Assembly: GCF_004217615.1 (NCBI RefSeq)
Contig: NZ_SHLD01000001.1
Span: forward strand, 2,976,001 to 3,040,000
DNA length: 64,000 nt
Source of the DNA: Micromonospora kangleipakensis
Lineage (GTDB): Bacteria; Actinomycetota; Actinomycetes; Mycobacteriales; Micromonosporaceae
Reading direction: 5' to 3'
How positions within the stretch are numbered: position 1 is the stretch's first letter; every line of letters begins with the position of its first letter. A model generated the notes under the pieces. The model saw nothing but the letters and a program-made list of their open reading frames with translations, ran no database searches and was not told the origin of the DNA. The position numbers and the translations under genes are program-made. Shown in pieces: positions 52,823-60,518 of this stretch.

Positions 52823-53389
52823 TCAGCCGGCCGCGTAGCCGCCCCGGCGCGTGCTGAGCCCGGACCGGCCGTTGACGGCGGCGACCAGGTCCTCCCGGGC
52901 CCGGGCCACCCGGGAGCGGATGGTGCCGACCGGGCAGCCGCACACCTCCGCCGCCTCGGCGTAGGACAGGCCGAGGACCTGGGTGGCGACGAAAGCCTCC
53001 CGCCGCTCGACCGGCAACGCCTCGACGAGCTGTTGCAACACGACCTGCCGGTCGTAGCCGCTGCGCACGTCGGCGGCGTCGTATCCGTCGGACATCGGCA
53101 CCGTGCGGGGACGCGTGGTCGCGGTCCGGACGTGATCGACGGCGACCCGGCGGGCGATGCCGAGCAGCCACGTCCGTGCCGAGGACCGCGCGGCGAACGA
53201 CGGCAGGGACCGCATCGCCCGCAGGAAGGTCTCCTGCGCAAGATCGTCCGCCTCCGCCGGGGAGATCAGCGCGGCGAGGAAACGCCGGACCTGCTGCTGC
53301 GTCGCCCGGACGAACCGGGCTGCGGCGTCCCGGTCACCGCGGCGAGCCGCGAGGGCCCACGTGGTGATCTCCGCGTCGTCGGCCGCCAT
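52823..53389 (-). CDS. ECF-family RNA polymerase sigma factor
   Basis: 188 residues from the ATG at 53389. Region 2: VRRFLAALISPAEADDLAQE, TFLRAMRSLPSFAARSSART, WLLGIARRVAVDHVR. Region 4: QVVLQQLVEALPVERREAFV, ATQVLGLSYAEAAEVCGCPV, GTIRSRVARAREDLV. The adjacent downstream anti-sigma gene is the probable partner; target promoters unknown. Confidence 0.93.
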   Translation of the reverse strand: MAADDAEITTWALAARRGDRDAAARFVRATQQQVRRFLAALISPAEADDLAQETFLRAMRSLPSFAARSSARTWLLGIARRVAVDHVRTATTRPRTVPMSDGYDAADVRSGYDRQVVLQQLVEALPVERREAFVATQVLGLSYAEAAEVCGCPVGTIRSRVARAREDLVAAVNGRSGLSTRRGGYAAG

Positions 53390-53692
53390 CCGGCACCTCC
53401 GCTTCAGGCCCGCCGCCGGGTGGAGGGCCCGGCAGCCACGACAAGTCGTAGTAGTAACTGGGCGGTAGCGTACCGCAAGCGGCGCCGCCGACCTTCCCAC
53501 CGGTACGTCGCGTGGGGCGCATCGGATCAACGACAATTAGGTGTCCCGTGCCCTGCCGTCGTCCCCGACCGATGCCGACGGCACCGGCAGGACGGGTGCC
53601 GGCATGAGCACCTCCCGATTCCTCAGCTCGGGGTCAGCGCCCGGGTAGGACCGTGCCCTCGACGCTGCTGGTGCCGGGCGACCCTCCGGCGT
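53390..53692. other. Intergenic between sigma factor and TetR genes
   Basis: About 300 nt without a gene. CGACTTGTCG (near 53440) is a small palindrome upstream of the sigma gene; its relevance is unclear. Confidence 0.4.
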
Positions 53693-54274
53693 TCAGCGGG
53701 GACCGGCTGGGGGGCGCAGGCCGTCGAGGGCGACGCCGAGCACCCGGTCGCGCTGGGCCGGCTCCGGGAACTGGGCCATGGTGAGGCCGCTGACCAGCCG
53801 GACCACGTCGTCGAAGCTGATGTCGTCGCGTACCGCCCCGGCGGCCTGGGCGCGGCGCATCATCGGCTCGCCCGCGCTGTAGATCTCCGTCCGGCAGCTG
53901 CGGAAGACCTCGGAGTCGTGCAGCAGCTCCTCGGCCAGTGCCCGCTTCGTGGCGGCGTACCCGACGAAACGCCGCAACCAGGCGACGAGGGCGTCCCACG
54001 GGGGCAGGTCGGCCAGCTCCGCGGCGGACTGGCTGAGCGCCCGGACCTCCTCGACGTAGACGGCCTCGAACAGCTCGCGCCGGCCGGGGAAGTTCCGGTA
54101 GAGGGTGCCGATGCCCACGCCCGCGCGCCGGGCCACCTCCTCCAGCGAGGCCGAAGCGCCGTTCTCGGCGAACGTCTCCCGGGCCGCCGCGATCAGTGAC
54201 TCATAGTTGCGCCGGGCGTCGGCCCGTTTGGGTCGGCCTGCGAAGACGTCGGGCAGCTGCCCCGCGCTGGTCAT
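53693..54274 (-). CDS. TetR-family transcriptional repressor
   Basis: 193 residues from the ATG at 54274 (a GTG at 54286 adds four). HTH: YESLIAAARETFAENGASAS, LEEVARRAGVGIGTLYRNFP. C-terminal ligand domain of the TetR_C_33-like kind (FVGYAATKRALAEELLHDSE). Divergent from a DHA2 exporter, with three TCCGGAG/CTCCGGA palindromes between, the standard arrangement for drug-responsive control of an exporter. Confidence 0.92.
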   Translation of the reverse strand: MTSAGQLPDVFAGRPKRADARRNYESLIAAARETFAENGASASLEEVARRAGVGIGTLYRNFPGRRELFEAVYVEEVRALSQSAAELADLPPWDALVAWLRRFVGYAATKRALAEELLHDSEVFRSCRTEIYSAGEPMMRRAQAAGAVRDDISFDDVVRLVSGLTMAQFPEPAQRDRVLGVALDGLRPPAGPR

Positions 54275-54302
54275 GACGTGCGTCACCTCACCCTGGTTGC
54301 AT

Positions 54303-54369
54303 CCGGAGGCAAGCCTCCGGTAACTTAGCGGAGGAATCCCTCCGGAAGGTCCGGAGCCATGCCTCCGGA
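54303..54369. promoter_or_regulatory. Three tandem palindromic TetR operators
   Basis: CCGGAGGCAAGCCTCCGG (54303-54320, perfect), CGGAGG-AATC-CCTCCG (54329-54344) and TCCGGAG-6 nt-CTCCGGA (54350-54369) share the CGGAG half-site. They lie 17 nt upstream of the earliest TetR start codon and 228 nt before the exporter's. Confidence 0.75.
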
Positions 54370-54596
54370 TAGCTTACCCCGATCCCTCTGACGGATCCGG
54401 CGGAGCGGTGACCGGCACCCAGCCCCGGCACGACCACCAAGGGAGCTCTGCCATGCCCCGACCCTGTCGATCACCGGCGCGCCCCGGCGCTGCCACGGGA
54501 TCCGCGCGGCAGGCCGGATCGGCCGCCGCGCCGACCGCCCGCCCCTGATTCGTCGGTAACCAGCCTCTTCGCCCCGTACCAGATGGAGTTTTCTCC

Positions 54597-56051
54597 GTGA
54601 CAGAGACCGTTCGGCGCGGCTCGCGCCGGCTCACCTTCTTCGTCCTGGCGGCCGGCGCCGGGTTCTTCGCGATGCTCCAGTCGCTGATCACCCCGGTGCT
54701 GCCGACCATTCAGCACGACCTGCACACCTCCCAGAACACCGTCACCTGGGTGCTGACCGCCTACCTGCTGTCCGCCTCGATCTTCACGCCGATCCTCGGC
54801 CGGGTCGGCGACATGGTCGGCAAGGAGCGGATGCTGGTCGTCTCCCTCGCCGCGCTCGCGCTCGGCTGCCTGCTCGCCGCCGTCGCGCCGAGCATCGGCG
54901 TGCTCATCCTCGCCCGGGTCATCCAGGGCATCGGCGGGGCCGTCTTCCCGCTCTCGTTCGGGATCATCCGCGACGAGTTCCCCGCCGCGCGGGTGAGCTC
55001 CGCCGTCGCCGCCATCTCGGCGATCGTCGCGGCCGGCGGTGGTCTGGGCGTCGTGCTGGCCGGTCCGATCGTCACCACCCTCGACTACCGGTGGCTGTTC
55101 TGGATCCCCATGGTCGTCGTCGGGCTGACCGCCCTCGCCGCGCACCTGTTCGTCCCCGAGTCGCCGGTCCGCACCCCCGGCCGGATCGACTGGCGGGCCA
55201 CCCTTCTCCTCTCCGGCTGGCTCGTCGCGTTGCTGCTGCCGATCAGCAAGGGGTCGGCCTGGGGCTGGAGCTCCGGCCGGGTGCTCGGCCTGCTGGCCCT
55301 CGCCGCGGTGCTGCTGGTCGGCTGGTTGGTCACCGAGGTCCGCTCCACCAACCCGCTGATCGACATGCGGATGATGCGGCTGCCCGGCGTCTGGACGACG
55401 AACCTGGTCGCCCTGCTCTACGGCGCGTCGATGTTCTCCGTCTACGCGTTCCTGCCGCAGTTCGTGCAGACCCCGACCGTCGCCGGCTACGGCTTCGGCG
55501 CCAGCATCAGCCAGGCGGGGCTGCTGATGCTGCCGATGCTGGTCGCCATGTTCGTCGCCGGCATCGTCGCCGGTCGGCTGGAGTCGCGGTTCAGCGCCAA
55601 GGCGCAGCTCGCCACCGGCGCCGCCTTCAACGTGCTCGCCTCCGCGATGCTGACCGTCGCGCACGACACCCGCTGGGAGATCGGCGTCGCCGGTGGCCTC
55701 GTGGGCCTCGGCATCGGGCTGGCGTTCGCGTCCATGGCCAACCTGATCGTCGGGAACGTGCCGGCCCGGCAGACGGGCGTGGCGACCGGCATGAACGCCA
55801 ACATCCGCACCATCGGCGGCGCGATCGGCGCCGCCGTGGTCAGCGGCGTGATCACCGCCCACCCGCAGGCGAACGGCCTGCCCCGGGAGGCCGGCTTCAC
55901 GATGGGATTTCTGGTCCTCACCGGCCTCGCCCTGGCCGCCGCGCTCGCGGCCCTGGCCGTCCCGTCCGCCCGGCGCGCGGCGGCCGGCCGACGTCCGGCC
56001 CCCGCGGCGGAGCCGGTCGGGGAACTGGTGAGCGTTTCCGCCGGGCGCTAG
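54597..56051 (+). CDS. MFS drug exporter, DHA2 (EmrB/QacA) family
   Basis: 484 residues, 14 predicted helices. Motif A LGRVGDMVGKERMLV; motif C GGGLGVVLAGPIVT; typical DHA2 N-terminus MLQSLITPVLPTIQHDL and WVLTAYLLSASIFTPILGRV. Exports hydrophobic compounds with proton exchange. GTG start with GGAG upstream. Control by the divergent TetR protein is strongly suggested. Confidence 0.92.
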   Translation: MTETVRRGSRRLTFFVLAAGAGFFAMLQSLITPVLPTIQHDLHTSQNTVTWVLTAYLLSASIFTPILGRVGDMVGKERMLVVSLAALALGCLLAAVAPSIGVLILARVIQGIGGAVFPLSFGIIRDEFPAARVSSAVAAISAIVAAGGGLGVVLAGPIVTTLDYRWLFWIPMVVVGLTALAAHLFVPESPVRTPGRIDWRATLLLSGWLVALLLPISKGSAWGWSSGRVLGLLALAAVLLVGWLVTEVRSTNPLIDMRMMRLPGVWTTNLVALLYGASMFSVYAFLPQFVQTPTVAGYGFGASISQAGLLMLPMLVAMFVAGIVAGRLESRFSAKAQLATGAAFNVLASAMLTVAHDTRWEIGVAGGLVGLGIGLAFASMANLIVGNVPARQTGVATGMNANIRTIGGAIGAAVVSGVITAHPQANGLPREAGFTMGFLVLTGLALAAALAALAVPSARRAAAGRRPAPAAEPVGELVSVSAGR

Positions 56052-56100
56052 CCGATCGGCGCCCGGGCGGTCCACAGCGCGTCGCGCGTGGCAGGTGATG

Positions 56101-56138
56101 AGGCGGGGCGGGCAGCTTTCCGGCTGCCCGCCCCGCCT
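56101..56138. terminator. Terminator hairpin after the exporter gene
   Basis: AGGCGGGGCGGGCAG (56101-56115) pairs perfectly with CTGCCCGCCCCGCCT (56124-56138), 8-nt loop, 50 nt past the stop. Confidence 0.8.
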
Positions 56139-56214
56139 GCTCCGGTGACCCGCCGGGTCCCGTCGCCGGCGAGATCGCGCGCCCGCCGGCTGGGCCCCGT
56201 CGCGGACAGCGGCT

Positions 56215-56220
56215 TAGCCT
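56215..56220 (+). promoter_or_regulatory. Candidate -10 box (TAGCCT), leaderless layout
   Basis: 6 nt upstream of the GTG at 56227; no Shine-Dalgarno. Confidence 0.5.
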
Positions 56221-56226
56221 CAGGCC

Positions 56227-57324
56227 GTGGAGGTCCACCGACTCGATCGAACGGAGGCGCGCCGCATCGCCGTGCGCGCCCAACTGCTGGACGCGCCGCG
56301 GCCCACCGACCTCGTGGCGGTGGTACGGCGACTGACGCTCCTGCAGATCGACCCGACAGCCGCCATCGCACCGAACGCGGACCTGGTCGCCTGGAGTCGC
56401 CTCGGGGCGTCGTACCAGCCGGACCAGCTGCAGCGGGCGCTGGAGCAGGAGCGGACGCTCTTCGAGCACAACGCGATGGTGCGGCCGATGACCGACCTGG
56501 GGCTCTACCTCGCGGGGGCCGCCGACTGGCCCAACCGTGCGTCGCAACGGGAGTGGTTGCGGGCCAACGACACGTTCCGTCGCGACGTCCTCGACCTGCT
56601 CGGTCGCTCCGGTCCGCTGCTGTCCCGGGACATCCCGGACACCAGCGTGGTGGCGTGGCCGTCGACGGGGTGGGCCAACAACCGCAACGTCACCCAGATG
56701 CTGGAGTTCCTCATGATGCGCGGCGAGGTCGCCATCGCCGGTCGCCGTGGCCGCCAGCGCCGGTGGGATCTGGCCGAGCGGGTCTACCCGGCCGACCTGC
56801 CGGAGCTGACGGTGGACGAGGCGCGCCGGCTCCGGAACGAACGCCGGCTGCGGGCCCTCGGCATCGCGCGGGCCCGGGGGACCGCCCTCCCGAACGAGCC
56901 GGCCGATGTGGGCGATGTCGGCGAACCGGCGACCGTCGAGGGCGTCAGCGGGACGTGGCGCGTGGACCCGGAGGCGATCGGCCAGCCCTTCACCGGGCGT
57001 ACGGCCCTGCTGTCCCCGTTCGACCGCCTGGTGCACGACCGGGTCCGGGCGCTGGACCTGTTCGACTTCGAGTACACGCTGGAGATGTACAAGCCGAAGG
57101 CCAAGCGGCGCTGGGGCTACTTCGCGTTGCCGGTGCTGCACCAGGACAGACTCGTCGGGAAGGTGGACGCCACGGCGGACCGCAGGAGCGGCGAACTGCT
57201 CGTGCACGCCATCCACCAGGATGTCCCCTTCACCCCGGCGATGACCGACGCGGTGCGCCACGAACTCGAGGACCTCGCGTACTGGCTGCGACTGAACCTC
57301 AAGGAGCCGGGAAGCGCCCGCTAG
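56227..57324 (+). CDS. YcaQ-like winged-helix (crosslink DNA glycosylase) family protein
   Basis: 365 residues. EARRIAVRAQLLDAPRPTDL and VVRRLTLLQIDPTAAIAPNA carry the Q-x-D motif region of HTH_42/YcaQ proteins (LLQIDP). Then YQPDQLQRALEQERTLFEHN, EFLMMRGEVAIAGRRGRQRR, and C-terminal LLSPFDRLVHDRVRALDLFD, FEYTLEMYKPKAKRRWGYFA. YcaQ excises interstrand crosslink and alkylated bases; Streptomyces AlkX/AlkZ relatives give self-resistance. Stands alone. Confidence 0.85.
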   Translation: MEVHRLDRTEARRIAVRAQLLDAPRPTDLVAVVRRLTLLQIDPTAAIAPNADLVAWSRLGASYQPDQLQRALEQERTLFEHNAMVRPMTDLGLYLAGAADWPNRASQREWLRANDTFRRDVLDLLGRSGPLLSRDIPDTSVVAWPSTGWANNRNVTQMLEFLMMRGEVAIAGRRGRQRRWDLAERVYPADLPELTVDEARRLRNERRLRALGIARARGTALPNEPADVGDVGEPATVEGVSGTWRVDPEAIGQPFTGRTALLSPFDRLVHDRVRALDLFDFEYTLEMYKPKAKRRWGYFALPVLHQDRLVGKVDATADRRSGELLVHAIHQDVPFTPAMTDAVRHELEDLAYWLRLNLKEPGSAR

Positions 57325-57381
57325 TCGCAGCCGGGGGAGCGGTGCGACGCGGAAGCGGGAGACCGTCCGCCTGGGTCAGGT

Positions 57382-57387
57382 TAGAGT
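57382..57387 (+). promoter_or_regulatory. Candidate -10 box (TAGAGT), leaderless layout
   Basis: 6 nt upstream of the GTG at 57394; no Shine-Dalgarno. Confidence 0.5.
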
Positions 57388-57393
57388 CGGCCG

Positions 57394-58176
57394 GTGAGCG
57401 CCCATACCCGCTCAATTCAGGCACTCAAGGCCGATCCCACCATGTCCTCCCTCCACCGCTCGCTGGACTTCTCCTACGGCGATCCGGCGCGCGGGGCCGC
57501 GCTCGACGAGCTGTACGCGCGGTTCGTGACCGCGGGAGACCTTGTCTTCGACATCGGGTCGCACGTGGGCGACCGGATCGGCAGCTTCCGCCGCCTGGGG
57601 GCACGGGTCGTGGCCGTGGAGCCCCAACCGCTGTGCACGCGCGCCATCCGGGCCATCTATGCCGGCGACGACGAGGTCACGCTGGTCGAGGCGGCGTGCG
57701 GGGCGTACGCCGGGAACGTCCGCCTGCACGTCAACTCCCGGAACCCCACGGTCTCCACCGTCTCCGCCCATTTCCTCCAGGCCGCGAACGGTGCGGGCGG
57801 TTGGGAGGACGAGGTCTGGGACGCCGAGATCGAGGTACCGTGCGTCACCCTCGACTCGCTCCTGAGCCGGTACGGCGTACCGACCTTCGTGAAGATCGAC
57901 GTCGAGGGCTTCGAGGACGCCGTGCTGACCGGCCTGAACCGCCCCCTGCCCGCGCTCTCCTTCGAGTTCACCACCATCGAGCGCGCGCTGGCCCGACGCT
58001 GCGTCGACCGGCTCACGTCGCTCGGCTTCGACGGCTTCGACGTCGCGCTGGGCGACGACACGTCGTTCGCCTTCGGGGAGTGGGTGTCGGCGGAGCGGAT
58101 CACCGCCCACCTGCTGTCGCTGCCGCACCGGGTCAACTCCGGCGACGTGTACTGCGTCGGGAAGCGTTCCGGATGA
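57394..58176 (+). CDS. FkbM-family methyltransferase
   Basis: 260 residues. SAM motif I LVFDIGSHVGDRIGSFRRLG, motif II VVAVEPQPLCTRAIRAI, then FkbM marks: SRNPTVSTVSAHFLQ, VPCVTLDSLLSRYGVPTFVK and IDVEGFEDAVLTGLNRPLPA. O-methylation of sugars or secondary metabolites is the family role; no cluster partners are nearby. Confidence 0.9.
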   Translation: MSAHTRSIQALKADPTMSSLHRSLDFSYGDPARGAALDELYARFVTAGDLVFDIGSHVGDRIGSFRRLGARVVAVEPQPLCTRAIRAIYAGDDEVTLVEAACGAYAGNVRLHVNSRNPTVSTVSAHFLQAANGAGGWEDEVWDAEIEVPCVTLDSLLSRYGVPTFVKIDVEGFEDAVLTGLNRPLPALSFEFTTIERALARRCVDRLTSLGFDGFDVALGDDTSFAFGEWVSAERITAHLLSLPHRVNSGDVYCVGKRSG

Positions 58177-58306
58177 CCCGGGCGCCCCGGCATTCTTCCT
58201 GATCCGGGGGCGTCGACGGGACCGTTTGCTCGTCCCGGTGCCGGGAACGCGTGCGGGACCAGCCGTGCGCCGCACGAGGGCGGCGCCGCGAAGGAGGCCG
58301 CACATC

Positions 58307-58888
58307 ATGGGTGACAACCAGCAGTCGCTGGCCGGTAAGCGGATCGCGTTCCTCGCCGCCGACGGGGTCGAGGAGGTCGAATACACCCAACCCCGGTCCG
58401 CCGCGGAGCAGGCGGGTGCGGAGGTGCACCTCGTGTCCCTCGCTTCCGGCCAGGTGCAGGCCATGAACCACGACATGAACCCGGCCAACCGGCACCCGGT
58501 CGACCGTACGGTGGACCAGGCCAGCCCGGCCGACTACGACGCGCTGGTGCTGCCCGGCGGAACGGTCAACCCGGACCGACTCCGGATGAACCCGGCGGCG
58601 ATGGACTTCGTCCGGGGGTTCTTCCAGCAGGCCAAGCCGGTGGCGGCGATCTGCCACGGCCCGTGGTCGCTGGTCGAGACCGGGATGGTCGACGGGCGGA
58701 CCGTCACCTCGTACCCGAGCCTGCGCACCGACATCCGCAACGCCGGAGGCAACTGGGTCGACCAGCAGGTCCAGGTGGACAACGGCGTGGTCACCAGCCG
58801 CAACCCCAAGGACCTGCCGGCGTTCTGCGCCAAGATGGTCGAGGAGTTCGCCGAGGATCGGCACGTGCGTCAGACGGCCACGGCCTGA
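58307..58888 (+). CDS. DJ-1/PfpI-family protein
   Basis: 193 residues; AAGGAGG upstream of the ATG. GKRIAFLAADGVEEVEYTQP (Glu of the catalytic triad), DALVLPGGTVNPDRLRMNP, PVAAICHGPWSLVETGMVDG (nucleophile Cys-His), SYPSLRTDIRNAGGNWVDQQ. Roles in the family include glyoxalase/deglycase and protease-like stress functions. Cys and His are intact. Confidence 0.9.
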   Translation: MGDNQQSLAGKRIAFLAADGVEEVEYTQPRSAAEQAGAEVHLVSLASGQVQAMNHDMNPANRHPVDRTVDQASPADYDALVLPGGTVNPDRLRMNPAAMDFVRGFFQQAKPVAAICHGPWSLVETGMVDGRTVTSYPSLRTDIRNAGGNWVDQQVQVDNGVVTSRNPKDLPAFCAKMVEEFAEDRHVRQTATA

Positions 58889-58896
58889 CGCCCCAG

Positions 58897-58931
58897 GGCT
58901 CCGGACCGGGCCGCGGGTCCGGTCCGGAGCC
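58897..58931. terminator. Hairpin after the PfpI gene
   Basis: GGCTCCGGACC (58897-58907) pairs with GGTCCGGAGCC (58921-58931). Confidence 0.6.
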
Positions 58932-58969
58932 GGCTCGGCGATGCCGCCACGCCACCGGCCGGCCGGCGC

Positions 58970-58975
58970 TACCGT
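58970..58975 (+). promoter_or_regulatory. Candidate -10 box (TACCGT), leaderless layout
   Basis: 7 nt upstream of the ATG at 58983; no Shine-Dalgarno. Confidence 0.45.
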
Positions 58976-58982
58976 CGGCCTG

Positions 58983-59546
58983 ATGGGGCGGATGCGGGGC
59001 ACCCACGAGCGGCCGGCGGGGCTGACCTACCAACCCGAGCTGGTGAGCCGCGACGAGGAGCGGTCGTTGCTGACCGCCCTGGCGGCGTACGACTCCCACG
59101 AGGTCCGGATGCACGGACGGATCGCCCGGCGCACGGTCCGGCACTTCGGCTTCGACTACGACTACGGCTCGTTCCAGCTCACCGAGGCGGAGGCGCTGCC
59201 GGTGGAGCTGCACGAGGTGCGCGAGCGGTGCGCCCGGCTCGCCGGCGTACCGGCGGCCACGCTCGCGCAGGCCCTGGTCACCCGCTATCCGCCCGGCTCG
59301 GTCATCGGCTGGCACCGCGACGCCCCGGCGTTCGGGCCGACGGTGGCCGGGATCTCCCTGGGCTCCGCCTGTCTGCTGCGGTTCCAGCGCGGCCGGGCCG
59401 ACGAGCGCCGGGTGTACGAGGTGGAGCTGGCGCCCCGCTCGGCGTACGTGCTCGCCGGGGCGGCCCGGTCGGCGTGGCAGCACAGCATCCCGCCGGTGCC
59501 GGAGCTGCGCTACTCGATCACCTTCCGGCAACTGCGGGCATCCTGA
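58983..59546 (+). CDS. AlkB-like 2-oxoglutarate/Fe(II) dioxygenase
   Basis: 187 residues. Iron site GWHRDAPAFG (H-x-D) with a distal His in WQHSIPPV; 2-oxoglutarate Arg in LRYSITFRQLR. Also RHFGFDYDYGSF and TRYPPGSVIGWH, characteristic of the AlkB branch that repairs alkylated nucleic acid. Together with the YcaQ-like gene nearby this hints at alkylation tolerance, though they are separate transcription units. Confidence 0.88.
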   Translation: MGRMRGTHERPAGLTYQPELVSRDEERSLLTALAAYDSHEVRMHGRIARRTVRHFGFDYDYGSFQLTEAEALPVELHEVRERCARLAGVPAATLAQALVTRYPPGSVIGWHRDAPAFGPTVAGISLGSACLLRFQRGRADERRVYEVELAPRSAYVLAGAARSAWQHSIPPVPELRYSITFRQLRAS

Positions 59547-59822
59547 CGCCCCGACCAAGGGCATCGCGGCGCCGCCCGGCGCCGCCGCGAGCCGCGGGCG
59601 TACGTCGCCCGGCTAGGACGGTGGCAGCCGGTCGGCTACGACCGCGGCCGCCTTCGCCCGCAGGTACCGCTGCTCCGCCAGGCTGTTCCTGGCGCGGGCG
59701 GCCGCGATCAGTAACCGGATACTTCGGCCGTGGCCGGACGGGCGCGCCGTTTGGCGGCGCGACGTGTGGAAGCTCCGGCTGTGGGAAGGCAGCGCCGTTG
59801 GCCAGCCGGCAGCGGGAGGGAC

Positions 59823-60518
59823 ATGGGCGCCAGAACCTTCGTGGTGGTCGGTGGCACCAGCGGTCTCGGCCTGGCGGTGGCCCGCCTGCTCGTCGACGAG
59901 TACCAGGTCGCCGTGTTCGGCGACGTGCCCGACGAGGTCGCCGCGGTCGCCGACGACCTGGGCTGCGCCGGCGTGGTCTGCGACGTCTCCTCCTACGAGC
60001 AGGTCCGGGACGCGTTCGCCGAGGTGGTCGACCGGTACGACGTGATCGACGGGGTGGCGGCGTGCGCCTCGATGTGGGCGGGCGGTGACCTGGCGGACCT
60101 CCCCGCGGAGCGGATCCGGCGGGCCGTGGAGATCAACGCGCTCGGCACCACGTACGTGTTCAAGGAGGCGCTGTACCACCTGCGCCGGCAGGACCACGGC
60201 AACCTGGTGTACATCGGGGCGCTCGCCGTGACGAAGCCCCGGCCGGGCATCCCGATCTACCGGGCCACCAAGAGTTACGGCAGCAGCCTGGTCGAGTCGC
60301 TGGCCGAGGCCCAGCACAGCAACCGGATCAAGGTGATGCAGCTGCATCCCGGACCGATGCCGACCCGGTTGCAGGAACGGGTCGGCGACCATTTCCTCGA
60401 CGAGATCTACGCGCTGCCCGACCAGGTCGCCGAAGAGGTCGTACGGCTGCTGCTGCTCGCCCCCGACGACCTGTACGTCTCCGGCGAGCGCGTGCTACGC
60501 GCGGACGGGCGGTGGTGA
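59823..60518 (+). CDS. Short-chain dehydrogenase/reductase
   Basis: 231 residues. NAD(P) loop VVVGGTSGLGLAVARLLVDE (TGxxxGxG variant with S-G-L-G), VAACASMWAGGDL in the NNAG position, catalytic YRATK preceded by VYIGALAV. Substrate unknown. The MFS gene start overlaps its end, so both are likely co-expressed. Confidence 0.88.
   Translation: MGARTFVVVGGTSGLGLAVARLLVDEYQVAVFGDVPDEVAAVADDLGCAGVVCDVSSYEQVRDAFAEVVDRYDVIDGVAACASMWAGGDLADLPAERIRRAVEINALGTTYVFKEALYHLRRQDHGNLVYIGALAVTKPRPGIPIYRATKSYGSSLVESLAEAQHSNRIKVMQLHPGPMPTRLQERVGDHFLDEIYALPDQVAEEVVRLLLLAPDDLYVSGERVLRADGRW

Noticed and set aside
59613..59720. Minus-strand reading RNSLAEQRYLRAKAAAVVAD before the SDR gene
   Set aside because: Protein-like, but only about 35 residues with no start or family; could be chance in GC-rich DNA.
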